Of a stretch of DNA of 43,973 bases, positions 9,503 through 17,139 are shown in pieces (position 1 is the first letter of the stretch; the number at the start of each line of letters is the position of its first letter). The stretch lies in contig UQHB01000020.1 in assembly GCA_900540735.1 (NCBI GenBank), positions 1 to 43,973 of the forward strand. The letters run 5' to 3'. The DNA is from an uncultured Megasphaera sp. Its GTDB lineage: Bacteria; Bacillota; Negativicutes; Veillonellales; Megasphaeraceae. Position numbers and translations under genes: made by a program. The notes under the pieces were generated by a model, which did no database searches, was not told the origin of the DNA, and worked only from the letters and a program-made list of their open reading frames with translations.

Positions 9503-9682
9503 GTGGATAAAAAAATACGAAATCATTCTGAACGATTCGATAAATATTTTAAAAAATATTTGGAAGGACTTAATGGAGATAAGCCACTAATTATTGAAGC
9601 GATGGTGGAACCAACGATAAAAGTCAAGGATTCAATTGAAATTTTACAAAAAGGAAAGGTCTATTTAAAGGAGGTAGAATAA
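9503..9682 (+). CDS. Small hypothetical protein upstream of the Hsp70-like gene (start uncertain)
   Basis: I do not recognise this protein. The frame is open back into rpoD, but the part before 9427 overlaps rpoD and its terminator and cannot be genuine. The only reasonable in-frame start is GTG at 9503, with GGGGA about seven bases upstream, giving ~59 charged residues (DKKIRNHSERFDKYFKKYLE ... EILQKGKVYLKEVE). Protein-like sequence continues upstream to about 9431 without a start codon, so it may be the 3' remnant of a longer gene cut off at the islet boundary. It ends one base before the next ATG, whose ribosome-binding site lies inside it, so translation is probably coupled. Confidence 0.45.
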   Translation: MDKKIRNHSERFDKYFKKYLEGLNGDKPLIIEAMVEPTIKVKDSIEILQKGKVYLKEVE

Positions 9683-11410
9683 ATGAAATATTATGTAGGT
9701 ATTGATTTAGGAACAACGAATAGTGCAATTGCTAGTTTTGATGGAGAAAATGTCCGTGTCTGGAAAAGTAAGTCTGACCAGAATGATGTCACTCCATCGG
9801 CTATTTATATAGATAAACGAGGTAAAAAATTTTACGGAAGCACAGCATATCGTAAATCTGCACAACAACCAGAACGGTGCGCAACACTTTTCAAACGTTT
9901 CATGGGAACAAGTACAAAAATAAAACTTGGTGATGAAGAATTGTTGCCAGAAGAATGTAGTGCAGAAATTCTGCGTGAATTATATCGTAATTTACCAGAA
10001 GAAATCCGTACTTGTGATGAAACGGCAACCATTATAACCGTCCCTGCAGCTTTTAACCAAATGCAAAATGCAGCGACTTTAGAAGCTGCTAAATTGGCTG
10101 GTATTGGACATGTTGCGGTCATGCAAGAACCGGTAGCCGCTATTATGAGTGTCATGAAAGAAAATGACAAAAATGCTAAATTCCTTATTTATGATTTAGG
10201 TGTCGGCACGTTGGATGTAGCTATTGCAGAATGTTTAGAAGGTAAAGTCAATTTATTAGCCCACGGTGGTATCGCTATGTGTGGCGGTCGTGATTTTGAT
10301 AGAGTCATTATGGATCATATTGTTGTTCCTTGGTTACAGCAAAATTATGATTTACCAACAGATTTTAAAACGAATAAAAAATATGAAAAATTAATTTGTA
10401 TTGCATCGTACGCTTCTGAAATTGCAAAATTAGGGTTATCTTCTGATTCTAGTGCTGATATTGAGGGAGAAACCGGCGTTTGTGATGAATCAGGCGAAGA
10501 AATTTATTTAGATATCCCTATTACAAGAGACGAATATGACCCATTGATTGCATCGATGATTGATGAATCTATTAAAGCGACAAGAGATGCTATTCAAAAA
10601 GCTGGTTTAACGCCTGCTGATATGGATCATATTGTATTTGTCGGTGGCCCTACGAACTATAAGCCTATTCGTGATAAAGTTTCTGATGCGTTGGGAATTC
10701 CGGGCAGTATTGAAGTGAACCCGATGACGGCTGTAGCACAAGGGTCTAGTATTTATGCTGAAGCTATTGATTGGTCTTCTGATGAACATGGACGAAAATC
10801 AACTCGCAACCATAGTTATACCCAAGCGAGTAATGACCTTACTAATCCTAACAATCGTATTCTTGCAGAAGTGAATTGGTTTTGTGGAATGGATAATGAA
10901 CAGATTCAAAGGATGATTCAGTGCATACAAACTAAACAAAATTTTTATGCTGCGTTCCCTAATCTATTATGCGAATTTAACTACTTAAAATACAAAGTAG
11001 AATATGAAAGTTTAGCCGGGGCATTGCAAGTATTGCCAAAACTAGACACACTATATAAAAAAATAACAAAAGAGATGGTTACGCAAATTATTAACGCTAC
11101 TCGTCGAGATATTTCTTTTCCTACTATACAGGATGCTGGTGTTGTTACTAGAGGAATCGAAGAACTACGAAAAGATGTGCATAATAGTTTGGGTGCGTTA
11201 ACAAATCCAATAAAACAATCAGATAGATATGTGCAACAAGTAACATCCTTTGCTAAGCAAGCTTTAGGCGGTAAACCAGTTGGTGTTTTAATTGAAGAAT
11301 TTATTTCTACGTATCGATTAGATATACAAGAGCAAATTTTACAAGAAAAAAGTTCTCTAGATAGAATTTTAACATTATTAATAAGAGAACAAAGCACAAT
11401 ATATATATAG
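9683..11410 (+). CDS. Hsp70/DnaK-like ATPase lacking a recognisable substrate-binding domain
   Basis: Residues 1-~370 are an actin-fold Hsp70 nucleotide-binding domain: phosphate-1 loop GIDLGTTNSAIA at the start, phosphate-2 loop LIYDLGVGTLDVAI (~170; the canonical GGGT has a Gly-to-Val change) and adenosine motif FVGGPTNYKPIRDKV (~320). After that the usual beta-sandwich substrate-binding domain and lid are absent; instead ~200 mostly helical, unassigned residues follow. It is not the housekeeping DnaK. It begins right after an AAAGGAGG site. The frame stops at a (TA)5 tract; removing one TA would fuse it to the next gene (see findings). Function is unknown; a chaperone-like or sensory ATPase role is inference. 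Confidence 0.82.
   Translation: MKYYVGIDLGTTNSAIASFDGENVRVWKSKSDQNDVTPSAIYIDKRGKKFYGSTAYRKSAQQPERCATLFKRFMGTSTKIKLGDEELLPEECSAEILRELYRNLPEEIRTCDETATIITVPAAFNQMQNAATLEAAKLAGIGHVAVMQEPVAAIMSVMKENDKNAKFLIYDLGVGTLDVAIAECLEGKVNLLAHGGIAMCGGRDFDRVIMDHIVVPWLQQNYDLPTDFKTNKKYEKLICIASYASEIAKLGLSSDSSADIEGETGVCDESGEEIYLDIPITRDEYDPLIASMIDESIKATRDAIQKAGLTPADMDHIVFVGGPTNYKPIRDKVSDALGIPGSIEVNPMTAVAQGSSIYAEAIDWSSDEHGRKSTRNHSYTQASNDLTNPNNRILAEVNWFCGMDNEQIQRMIQCIQTKQNFYAAFPNLLCEFNYLKYKVEYESLAGALQVLPKLDTLYKKITKEMVTQIINATRRDISFPTIQDAGVVTRGIEELRKDVHNSLGALTNPIKQSDRYVQQVTSFAKQALGGKPVGVLIEEFISTYRLDIQEQILQEKSSLDRILTLLIREQSTIYI
11399..11409 (+). repeat. (TA)5 dinucleotide tract at the Hsp70-like / membrane-protein junction
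   Basis: Five TA units at the end of the Hsp70-like frame create its stop (ATATAG). With four units (or seven) the frame runs on as STIYIDKLEMSARR into the downstream gene. Short tandem repeats inside genes are a known route to phase variation by slipped-strand mispairing; five units is short, so a fixed mutation is equally possible. Confidence 0.6.
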
Positions 11411-11421
11411 ACAAATTAGAA

Positions 11422-12264
11422 ATGTCTGCTCGTAGATTAGCTTCTTATGTAACCCCACTTATATATATGACGAATAATAAAGGCGATAGGGAATATGGGA
11501 TTGCTATGGAATTAGGTGAAAGTATACGGCGTGTTGGATTTGATTTATACACTACATATCATAAAACTGAATTGTCTTTTAAGGTTTTTGAACTATTAGT
11601 AACGTATTTTCCAGATATGGGAGCTTTTACGGCACAAAACAAAAAAGACCTCGATACGTTACGTTCGTATGTGGAAAAGGATAAACGAGAAGCTAGTAGA
11701 AGCCGAGTCTTTCAAGATGCTGAGAAAGCTATGAAAGATATTCTCGATGATATTCAACAAAACGCACACTTTGCACAAGGGTATGAAACACAAAATAGGC
11801 AGTACTGTCAAGATACATTTGAACGGTGTTATATCAAAATAATTTATGAATTCATGCATAGAAGCGGGTATTCTGCTACTGAATTTGCAATTTTAAATGG
11901 ATTTGCCGCTATTATTTATCGGAAAATGGCGGTATTGTGCACGTGGTTTAATGATTTTGCTAAAGCAGAACGATATATACATATTGCTAGTGAATATGCT
12001 CAACAATCTCACGATAATAAGCTTATTACGGATATTAATATATGGAAGCAGAAGCTTAAACAAAATATGCCTGTACAAAGGAAAATTAATTCATCTGCTT
12101 CTTCTACCATTAATGACAGTGCAAAAACAACAAATGATGATAACTTTGGGTGTGGTAGCTTGTTATTTTGTTTAATCTTTTGTGGCATTGGTGGAGCTAT
12201 TGCAGGGCCGTTTGGAGTTGTAGTTGCAATTGTTATTTTAATATATTTAGGAAGTAAAAAATAA
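11422..12264 (+). CDS. Hypothetical protein with C-terminal membrane anchor; possible 3' half of the Hsp70-like gene
   Basis: No family is recognised. The first ~220 residues are charged and helical, with tetratricopeptide-like texture around ICRKMAVL... equivalents (LCTWFNDFAKAERYIHIASEYAQ, abbreviated here as residues ~175-195). A Ser/Thr/Asn-rich linker follows, then a glycine-rich hydrophobic segment (CGSLLFCLIFCGIGGAIAG, continuing to the end) that should sit in the membrane. The ATG at 11422 has no ribosome-binding site, and the frame is open upstream to 11365, overlapping the end of the Hsp70-like gene in another frame. Both points suggest it is normally read as one ~855-residue protein with that gene. 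Confidence 0.6.
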   Translation: MSARRLASYVTPLIYMTNNKGDREYGIAMELGESIRRVGFDLYTTYHKTELSFKVFELLVTYFPDMGAFTAQNKKDLDTLRSYVEKDKREASRSRVFQDAEKAMKDILDDIQQNAHFAQGYETQNRQYCQDTFERCYIKIIYEFMHRSGYSATEFAILNGFAAIIYRKMAVLCTWFNDFAKAERYIHIASEYAQQSHDNKLITDINIWKQKLKQNMPVQRKINSSASSTINDSAKTTNDDNFGCGSLLFCLIFCGIGGAIAGPFGVVVAIVILIYLGSKK

Positions 12265-12288
12265 TTTTATAATGCAGGGGGGTTATAA

Positions 12289-13506
12289 ATGAAATGTAAA
12301 ACATGTGGACATGAGATTCCTAAAGGAAATAAGTTTTGTGAATACTGTGGCACCCCGGTTGTTGAACAACCGAAGCAGAAAAAATGTCCTTCTTGTGGGG
12401 CAACAGTAAAAGAAGGAGAAAACTTTTGTTATGCTTGTGGTACTTCTCTAAATAAACCCAATACTACAGTTAAAGACTATGTTGTCAATAAGCCGAAACA
12501 TGAGCCTTTATCTAACAATAACACCAGTCACTCACAGTCAGAGAAAACAACATCGGTGCCTAAACAAGAAAACCAATACATGAAATATGGCATTATTGGT
12601 GGAGTTAGTATTATTCTTATTGCTATTCTTATTGCCGTTGTTGTGCCTTCCAATACGAAAACCGAAAAGAGTGGTACTACTACGCCATCTAATACAAGTA
12701 CTATGCCAGAAAGAATGGAAACTCCTAAGAATAGTGTCAATACAACCATGCCTGTGTATGCTATTAATGGCATTTCTTTGGAAGACTCATGGAGTAGTGT
12801 AAGAAAAGAACTTGGTGCGCCTTTGAGTTCCTCAGACGAAGGCATTTACACACGATACAAATACAATAACCTAGAAGTCGTTACGGATAAAAATGATGTT
12901 GTCCAGGCTGTAGTTACACTTACTTCGGACGGTGCGACCAAAGGCATATGCGTAGGTGATTCATTTAGTGACGTTGTGCGCCAATACGGCAAAGATTATT
13001 CTGCATCGGATTATGATAATCTAACGTTATATGAGTATTCTTTTGACACCCCTTCTGGCAAACCGGCATTATTCCGCTTTGCTGTAGATAAGGATAGTCA
13101 TAAGGTTTCTTACATGAGTGCGCGAACCTTGTCTGATGATGTAGCAAAAGCACAGCGTGTATTTTTAGATTATCATCAAGACATTTCGTCTCATGATTTT
13201 TCTGGGGCATATAGCAATTTAAGCCAGAGTATGCAAGCGAATATGGGCGATGTGTCCTCTTATTCTAAGGGCTTTAAAAACACCTTATCTAGTAATGTAA
13301 GTCATCTCCATGTCATGTCTGTTACGCCGTCAGCAATTACCTTTGCGTACGAATTGGAAGCACAGGATAGAGGTCCGGGATTGTCCAGACAAACACAGCG
13401 ATTTAGTGGAACCGTTGCGATGGTTTTAGAAAATGGACAATGGAAGATTGGTGAAATGGAAGCAAATAAAATAATGAGTTGCCGTTGCTATTTGTTAACG
13501 CAATAA
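12289..13506 (+). CDS. Double zinc-ribbon membrane protein with extracytoplasmic domain
   Basis: The N-terminus carries two zinc ribbons: CKTCGHEI...CEYCG (~3-22) and CPSCGATV...CYACG (~34-53), each with two CxxC pairs. A Ser/Asn/Lys-rich linker, one membrane helix (~100-122, IIGGVSIILIAILIAVVVP) and a ~280-residue outer part follow. The outer part seems to hold two modules, one around residues 155-280 and an NTF2-like segment at the end (LDYHQDISSHDFSGAYSNLS ... NGQWKIGE). Cytoplasmic zinc ribbon plus TM plus outside sensor is common in Firmicute proteins of unknown role. The GGGGGG ribosome-binding site is strong. It is the last gene of the islet. Confidence 0.78.
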   Translation: MKCKTCGHEIPKGNKFCEYCGTPVVEQPKQKKCPSCGATVKEGENFCYACGTSLNKPNTTVKDYVVNKPKHEPLSNNNTSHSQSEKTTSVPKQENQYMKYGIIGGVSIILIAILIAVVVPSNTKTEKSGTTTPSNTSTMPERMETPKNSVNTTMPVYAINGISLEDSWSSVRKELGAPLSSSDEGIYTRYKYNNLEVVTDKNDVVQAVVTLTSDGATKGICVGDSFSDVVRQYGKDYSASDYDNLTLYEYSFDTPSGKPALFRFAVDKDSHKVSYMSARTLSDDVAKAQRVFLDYHQDISSHDFSGAYSNLSQSMQANMGDVSSYSKGFKNTLSSNVSHLHVMSVTPSAITFAYELEAQDRGPGLSRQTQRFSGTVAMVLENGQWKIGEMEANKIMSCRCYLLTQ

Positions 13507-13706
13507 AAGATAGTATACACTATTGAAGTACTTGCACGCATGAAAGAATCCATGCGTCGCACGGCTCTTCTTCACCCAATTATTTTATAGAGGAGAGCCG
13601 GTGTGGCTTCACTGGGCTGTTCCTTATTTATATAAGACGATAGGCTGGTTCCTTTGGCAAGGCTTACTTTTGGGGGATGTATCGTAAAAGAATAGTAAAA
13701 TTGATA
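13507..13706. other. Intergenic region without a gene
   Basis: I find no gene. It contains two inverted repeats: a 7-bp stem at 13536-13542/13551-13557, and CGGCTCT/AGAGCCG at 13562-13568/13594-13600 with a long loop. Neither is followed by a T run, so neither is a clear terminator. An open frame on the minus strand that crosses into tRNA-Pro is a known artefact. Confidence 0.5.
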
Positions 13707-13735
13707 TTGACAAAGAGCCTTATTCACGATATAAT
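13707..13735 (+). promoter_or_regulatory. Strong promoter of the tRNA cluster
   Basis: TTGACA (13707-13712), a 17-base spacer and TATAAT (13730-13735) match the sigma-70 consensus perfectly and lie 12 bases before tRNA-Pro. Confidence 0.9.
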
Positions 13736-13747
13736 ATCTTTCGTTGG

Positions 13748-13824
13748 CGGGGCATAGCGCAGTTTGGTAGCGCACCTGGCTTGGGACCAGGGGGTCGCAG
13801 GTTCGAATCCTGCTGCTCCGACCA
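13748..13824 (+). tRNA. tRNA-Pro(TGG)
   Basis: A cloverleaf can be drawn with acceptor arms CGGGGCA / TGCTCCG, anticodon loop CTTGGGA (anticodon TGG), T-loop GTTCGAATC and an encoded CCA end. It is first in a three-tRNA transcript. Confidence 0.96.
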
Positions 13825-13831
13825 TTTTTTT

Positions 13832-13905
13832 GCGGGTGTAGCTCAGTGGTAGAGCGCCAGCCTTCCAAGCTGGTTATGTGGGTTCGATTCCCATCACCCG
13901 CTCCA
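13832..13905 (+). tRNA. tRNA-Gly(TCC)
   Basis: Acceptor arms GCGGGTG / CACCCGC, anticodon loop CTTCCAA (anticodon TCC), T-loop GTTCGATTC, CCA encoded. Seven bases separate it from tRNA-Pro. Confidence 0.96.
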
Positions 13906-13913
13906 TTTATTAT

Positions 13914-13990
13914 GACTCAGTAGCTCAGCTGGATAGAGCAACAGCCTTCTAAGCTGTGGGTCTAGAGTTCGAATCTCTACTGGGTCACCA
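13914..13990 (+). tRNA. tRNA-Arg(TCT)
   Basis: Acceptor arms GACTCAG / CTGGGTC, anticodon loop CTTCTAA (anticodon TCT), T-loop GTTCGAATC, CCA encoded. It is the last tRNA before the cluster terminator. Confidence 0.96.
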
Positions 13991-13994
13991 ACAT

Positions 13995-14027
13995 AAACCT
14001 CGTGTGCATAGCATGCGAGGTTTTTTT
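13995..14027 (+). terminator. Terminator of the tRNA-Pro-Gly-Arg cluster
   Basis: The stem AAACCTCG / CGAGGTTT (with further pairing of TGC/GCA inside) is followed by seven T residues, five bases after the tRNA-Arg CCA. Confidence 0.88.
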
Positions 14028-14043
14028 GTATGCTTTTTTAGGT

Positions 14044-14085
14044 AATAAAAACGACCAAGCGTATCTGTAGATATGCTTGGTCGTT
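14044..14085 (-). terminator. Terminator of the convergent tRNA-Met
   Basis: A long near-perfect stem (14050-14064 / 14071-14085) on the minus strand runs into a T-rich tail (GTTTTTATT) just after the tRNA on that strand. Confidence 0.82.
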
Positions 14086-14090
14086 GTGGT

Positions 14091-14165
14091 TGGTGGGCCT
14101 ACTTGGGTTCGAACCAAGGACCAACCGGTTATGAGCCGGTGGCTCTACCGCTGAGCTATAGGCCC
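14091..14165 (-). tRNA. tRNA-Met(CAT) (tRNA-Ile2 not excluded)
   Basis: On the minus strand the acceptor arms are GGGCCTA / TAGGCCC, the anticodon loop is CTCATAA (anticodon CAT) and CCA is encoded. It is not the initiator, because the first acceptor pair is matched and the three-G:C anticodon signature is absent. A CAT anticodon can also mark the Ile tRNA whose C34 is lysidinylated by TilS; sequence reading alone does not settle this. Confidence 0.88.
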
Positions 14166-14241
14166 GTATGGGAAGGCGCAAAGCCTTACCTAAATATTAT
14201 ACGGTAATTATATAGCAGCGTCAAGAATTAAATTACAAAGA

Positions 14242-14811
14242 TTATACGTTTTTAATCGTAATGCCTGTATCGGTTACGACAATAGCATCAGGAGAGTTGC
14301 CTTGGATGACGCGGAAAACGCCTAAGGGAACATAGGCTGTATTATCGACGAGGACAGCAGGGGCACCGTAGGAAATGGGGGCTGTCGTGCCAATAGCAGT
14401 TGTACTAGATGCTGTGGAAAGATCCGTGCCGAGGGACAAGGTCGTGGTCACATCTTTGCTGGTAATCGTGACAGACGGTGTATCACCAGGATTCCAGGTC
14501 GTTGTAAAGCCAAGGGCATCGGCAACGGCACGGGCTGGGACGAGGACTGTATTATTGATGAGGATTGGTTTAATATCCGGGCTAAAGACCATGTCACTGA
14601 CGGCGAGTTGTTTATTGACTGCATAGCCGTCTGTAGAGGGCAGGGTATAGTTTGTCATGTCATGGCTAATGGGAGTATTCGTTTGTTCTTGTTGCACTAC
14701 TGCTGCAGTTGGTGTTAATGTAGCTGCTGTAGGCACTGTGGTTGTTGCTGCAAAAGCCGATGCAGAAATGGCAAGGATGCAAGCGCAAATGGCAAAGGAT
14801 GTTGTTTTCAT
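14242..14811 (-). CDS. Secreted protein with copper-amine-oxidase N-terminal-like domain
   Basis: The start is ATG 14811 (GAAGGTAA upstream), giving 189 residues with a clear signal peptide (MKTTSFAICACILAISASAFA). After a Thr/Ala/Gln-rich stretch comes a copper amine oxidase N-terminal-like domain (PF07833 type): PILINNTVLVPARAVADALG (~95-115), a TWNPGD turn and VTIT strand, then AYVPLGVFRVIQG near the end. This small domain is widespread in exported Firmicute proteins and binds cell-wall or extracellular ligands; it is not an oxidase. Function here is unknown. Upstream it is followed by the exonuclease-like gene on the same strand across a 130-base gap. Confidence 0.82.
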   Translation of the reverse strand: MKTTSFAICACILAISASAFAATTTVPTAATLTPTAAVVQQEQTNTPISHDMTNYTLPSTDGYAVNKQLAVSDMVFSPDIKPILINNTVLVPARAVADALGFTTTWNPGDTPSVTITSKDVTTTLSLGTDLSTASSTTAIGTTAPISYGAPAVLVDNTAYVPLGVFRVIQGNSPDAIVVTDTGITIKNV

Positions 14812-14941
14812 AAGATTACCTTCTTTCTCTGCTGTGATGGCTTGAGTATAGCACAAGGAAAGAGAAAAAAACAGGGAGCCAACGGAACTGTTACGAAGCT
14901 GTACAAGTCCTGTTGTTTCCCTGCAACTGATAGCGTATATA

Positions 14942-15901
14942 TTACAATGATTCGGCAAAATCAAGGCCGACGTTGGTAGCGTAGTAGGTACCTTTTGTTT
15001 CGCCTGGTTCAATGTATTTTTTATCTACTAAGGTCTGGAGTATGGCCATATCGGGCGGATTGGGCGCAAAGATTTCAGCAGGTGTGCATTCTTCCCGTTC
15101 TACTGTGGAAATGACACTGGCCCAGCGTTCTTCCGTTGATGGTGCGCCGTTTATGTAGTGAATGGTCGGCAAATGCATGGGATAGTCTTTGCCTGCTTGG
15201 ACTAAGAATTTACCTGTCGTAATGGCTGCAGTCAAGGCGTTGTTGTCTTCCCATTCAAGGCCTAATTCATCGGCAATAGAGGACAGTTGGTTAGATGAGA
15301 AGGAATAGTCTTTCTTGGCAATGCTTAAGGTGTCGACGAAGTGCATCGGCGGCATAGGGATGTCATATACTTTTAAGGCGTGGGCAATGCAGCCCATGAC
15401 AAAGGGCGCATTGTGTGCGACTAAGGTGTGGCCGGCAAAGTGTTTTTTCATGCCTGCTTCCCAGTATTCGCCGAAGGTGTCCGCTTTTTTTAAGACATCC
15501 CACGTCACATCTTTGTCTTTGACATTAGCTAAATTATTTTCTGGCGGCTGAATGTAAAAGTAATGAGGTTCCTTCAGTTCGCCTTTGTCAAATTCGGCAA
15601 AGCCAATGAGATAAATCGAGTAAGGTTGATTATTGGCTAAGGCTACAGAAATGGCCGTAAATTTTTGGGGCATCCGTTTTAGTTCGCCGTCGATAGTTAA
15701 AGGATATTTATAGTACCCTTGTTGCGGTGCAATGTCGTATTGGTGGACGTTTTTGACTTTGACGTGTTCTTTCGTTTCTAATTCTTTTTCCAGTTTGGCA
15801 GTCTTACGTTTTTTGCGCAGTGCTGACGTTAGGGAGTAGAGAACGGCACCGAGAAAGATGATAGTCACTAAGGTTCCGCCAATGTGTAAAAGTGTTTCCA
15901 T
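14942..15901 (-). CDS. Membrane-anchored DEDDh exonuclease homologue, catalytically dead by sequence
   Basis: One N-terminal membrane helix (~8-27) and a basic stretch precede an RNase T / DNA polymerase III epsilon-like domain (~65-235). The fold is evident from LVAHNAPFV (~150), FVDTLSIAKK (~180), LSSIADELGLEW and the following helix. But the active site is lost: the first motif reads FTAISVALAN instead of the DxE motif, HNAPFV has Val for the second Asp, and the last motif NALTAA has Ala for Asp and Asn for the catalytic His. The C-terminal ~90 residues are unassigned. ATG 15901 is ten bases after AAAGGA. It may be a binding or scaffold protein; that is inference. Confidence 0.75.
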   Translation of the reverse strand: METLLHIGGTLVTIIFLGAVLYSLTSALRKKRKTAKLEKELETKEHVKVKNVHQYDIAPQQGYYKYPLTIDGELKRMPQKFTAISVALANNQPYSIYLIGFAEFDKGELKEPHYFYIQPPENNLANVKDKDVTWDVLKKADTFGEYWEAGMKKHFAGHTLVAHNAPFVMGCIAHALKVYDIPMPPMHFVDTLSIAKKDYSFSSNQLSSIADELGLEWEDNNALTAAITTGKFLVQAGKDYPMHLPTIHYINGAPSTEERWASVISTVEREECTPAEIFAPNPPDMAILQTLVDKKYIEPGETKGTYYATNVGLDFAESL

Positions 15902-15922
15902 GTGTATCAAATCCTTTATGTG

Positions 15923-16378
15923 TTATTCTGTTTGCGTGAATGTATGGTAAAAGGTCATGTTATAGCAGTTAAAGAAGGCCTTGTCCGCAGCTTTGCCGTT
16001 GACGGAGTAGCGGTCTGTCGGGTACACTGCTGCATTGGGCACAGCAGACTGCCAAACAGGGTTGCCATTTACGTCATACGCAATGGTCGCTAAGGTCTGA
16101 GCCATGACGGTCTGGCTTTTGAAGTCGTAAAAGAAGTTGTTAACGTATCCTGTAGCCGTGCTGTTCGTGTAATCGTACGTCAAGACCGTAGCCTGAATGA
16201 TGTAATACGGTGGGTCATAGCGGCTGGCCTGAATGGATGTCGTATCGATGTACGATTCGGTCGTTGCATCATGGCCTACTTGCAAGTACCGCGGATTGTC
16301 GTCAAAGAAGCGGGCGAAGGCAAGGGAGCAAGTGAGCATGAGAAACGTCAAACAGAGTAGTGTAATTTTTTTGAGCAT
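15923..16378 (-). CDS. Small exported protein of unknown function
   Basis: The 151-residue protein starts with a signal peptide (MLKKITLLCLTFLMLTCSLAFA), after an AGGAGG site. The mature part has features YLQVGHDATTESYIDTTSI (~30-48), and IAYDVNGNPVW (~108). The same pattern (an xGHx...YID..S opening and a YD.NGN turn) occurs in two prophage cargo proteins at 37256-37618 and 38267-38842, which suggests one family with a chromosomal and a phage-borne branch. The role is unknown. It precedes the exonuclease-like gene by 21 bases, so the two may be one operon. Confidence 0.72.
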   Translation of the reverse strand: MLKKITLLCLTFLMLTCSLAFARFFDDNPRYLQVGHDATTESYIDTTSIQASRYDPPYYIIQATVLTYDYTNSTATGYVNNFFYDFKSQTVMAQTLATIAYDVNGNPVWQSAVPNAAVYPTDRYSVNGKAADKAFFNCYNMTFYHTFTQTE

Positions 16379-16587
16379 CCTGTGTTCCTCCTACATGTCG
16401 TGTCTGTATATAGTAATTTCTATTATAATCGAATTGCTATATTTTACAACTCTTTTATCTCCCTAAGAGAAGAGAAAAAGTTGAAAAAAGTCGTTTCGTA
16501 AAGTAGGAGTTTAGGATAGTGAAGTCGAATGATAATAATACAGGGAAAAACACGGGATAGTATCGTTACGAAAGGAAGGTAAGTACC

Positions 16588-17076
16588 TTGGGAAAAGCAA
16601 TAGAAGAACATCCATTACGGGTGGCGATTTTAACGATTAGTAACAGTCGGTCCTTTTCGGATGACACGAATGGCCTTATGATTCAATCGTCGCTCACGAA
16701 ATACGGACATCAAGTCGTTGATTATCAAATTGTTAAAGACGATAAAGAAGCGATTGAACGGCATTTGCATGAATGGGTGTGCAGTGTCGACGTAGTCATT
16801 ATGAGCGGCGGCACGGGATTGGCCCCGCGCGATGTGACCATTGAAACGGTGACACCTCATTTCGACAAGCTCTTGCCGGGCTTTGCAGAAATGCTCACGT
16901 ATTTTGCGTACCGCCGGGCTTGCGGCGTACAAGCCTTGGCCTATAGAGCGACAGCAGGGCTCGTGCATCAATGCTTGGTCTTTTGTCTGCCTGGCTTGCC
17001 GAGCTTGATTAAAATCGGTATGGAAAAAATTATTTTACCAGAATTATTCCATTTGTATGCGCAAGTAAAAAAATAA
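16588..17076 (+). CDS. moaB: MoaB/MogA-type molybdopterin-binding protein
   Basis: Members adenylylate molybdopterin before molybdenum insertion in cofactor synthesis. Family motifs are visible: TISNSRSFSDDTNG (~18-32), the MSGGTGLAPRD loop (~72) that binds the pterin phosphate, and GLVHQCLVFCLPG (~125). At 162 residues it is a MoaB-type single-domain protein. The start is TTG 16588 with GGAAGG upstream. No other Mo-cofactor genes are beside it; its own terminator follows, then the cobalamin genes. Confidence 0.88.
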   Translation: MGKAIEEHPLRVAILTISNSRSFSDDTNGLMIQSSLTKYGHQVVDYQIVKDDKEAIERHLHEWVCSVDVVIMSGGTGLAPRDVTIETVTPHFDKLLPGFAEMLTYFAYRRACGVQALAYRATAGLVHQCLVFCLPGLPSLIKIGMEKIILPELFHLYAQVKK

Positions 17077-17085
17077 AGGTAAGAC

Positions 17086-17113
17086 ACCGCGGCGCTCAGC
17101 GTTGCGGTTTTTT
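17086..17113 (+). terminator. Terminator of moaB
   Basis: ACCGC / GCGGT arms extended by G-U and GC pairs inside, followed by six T residues, ten bases after the moaB stop. Confidence 0.78.
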
Positions 17114-17139
17114 CTTGCCTCATGAAAGGAACCTAAAAG

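Larger units (their letters stand above)
9427..13510 (+). other. AT-rich accessory islet with Hsp70-like and zinc-ribbon genes
   Basis: All genes here are on the plus strand and markedly AT-richer than the surroundings; for example 10381-10440 has 17 G/C in 60 bases against 29 in 60 at 22921-22980. The block sits between the rpoD terminator and the tRNA-Pro promoter, a typical landing zone. I see no integrase, transposase or clear direct repeats, so the route of arrival is unknown. Gene spacing (a few bases, strong ribosome-binding sites) suggests one operon. No convincing promoter was found, so transcription may start within the first ~70 bases or read through the rpoD hairpin. Confidence 0.65.

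Noticed and set aside
13572..13868. 98-residue open frame on the minus strand across tRNA-Pro and tRNA-Gly
   Set aside because: It contains the well-known artefact text IRTCDPLVPSQ that arises from translating the complement of a tRNA.
17077..17139. Cobalamin riboswitch upstream of cobU
   Set aside because: The gap is only ~60 bases, contains the moaB terminator and lacks a B12-box-like element.
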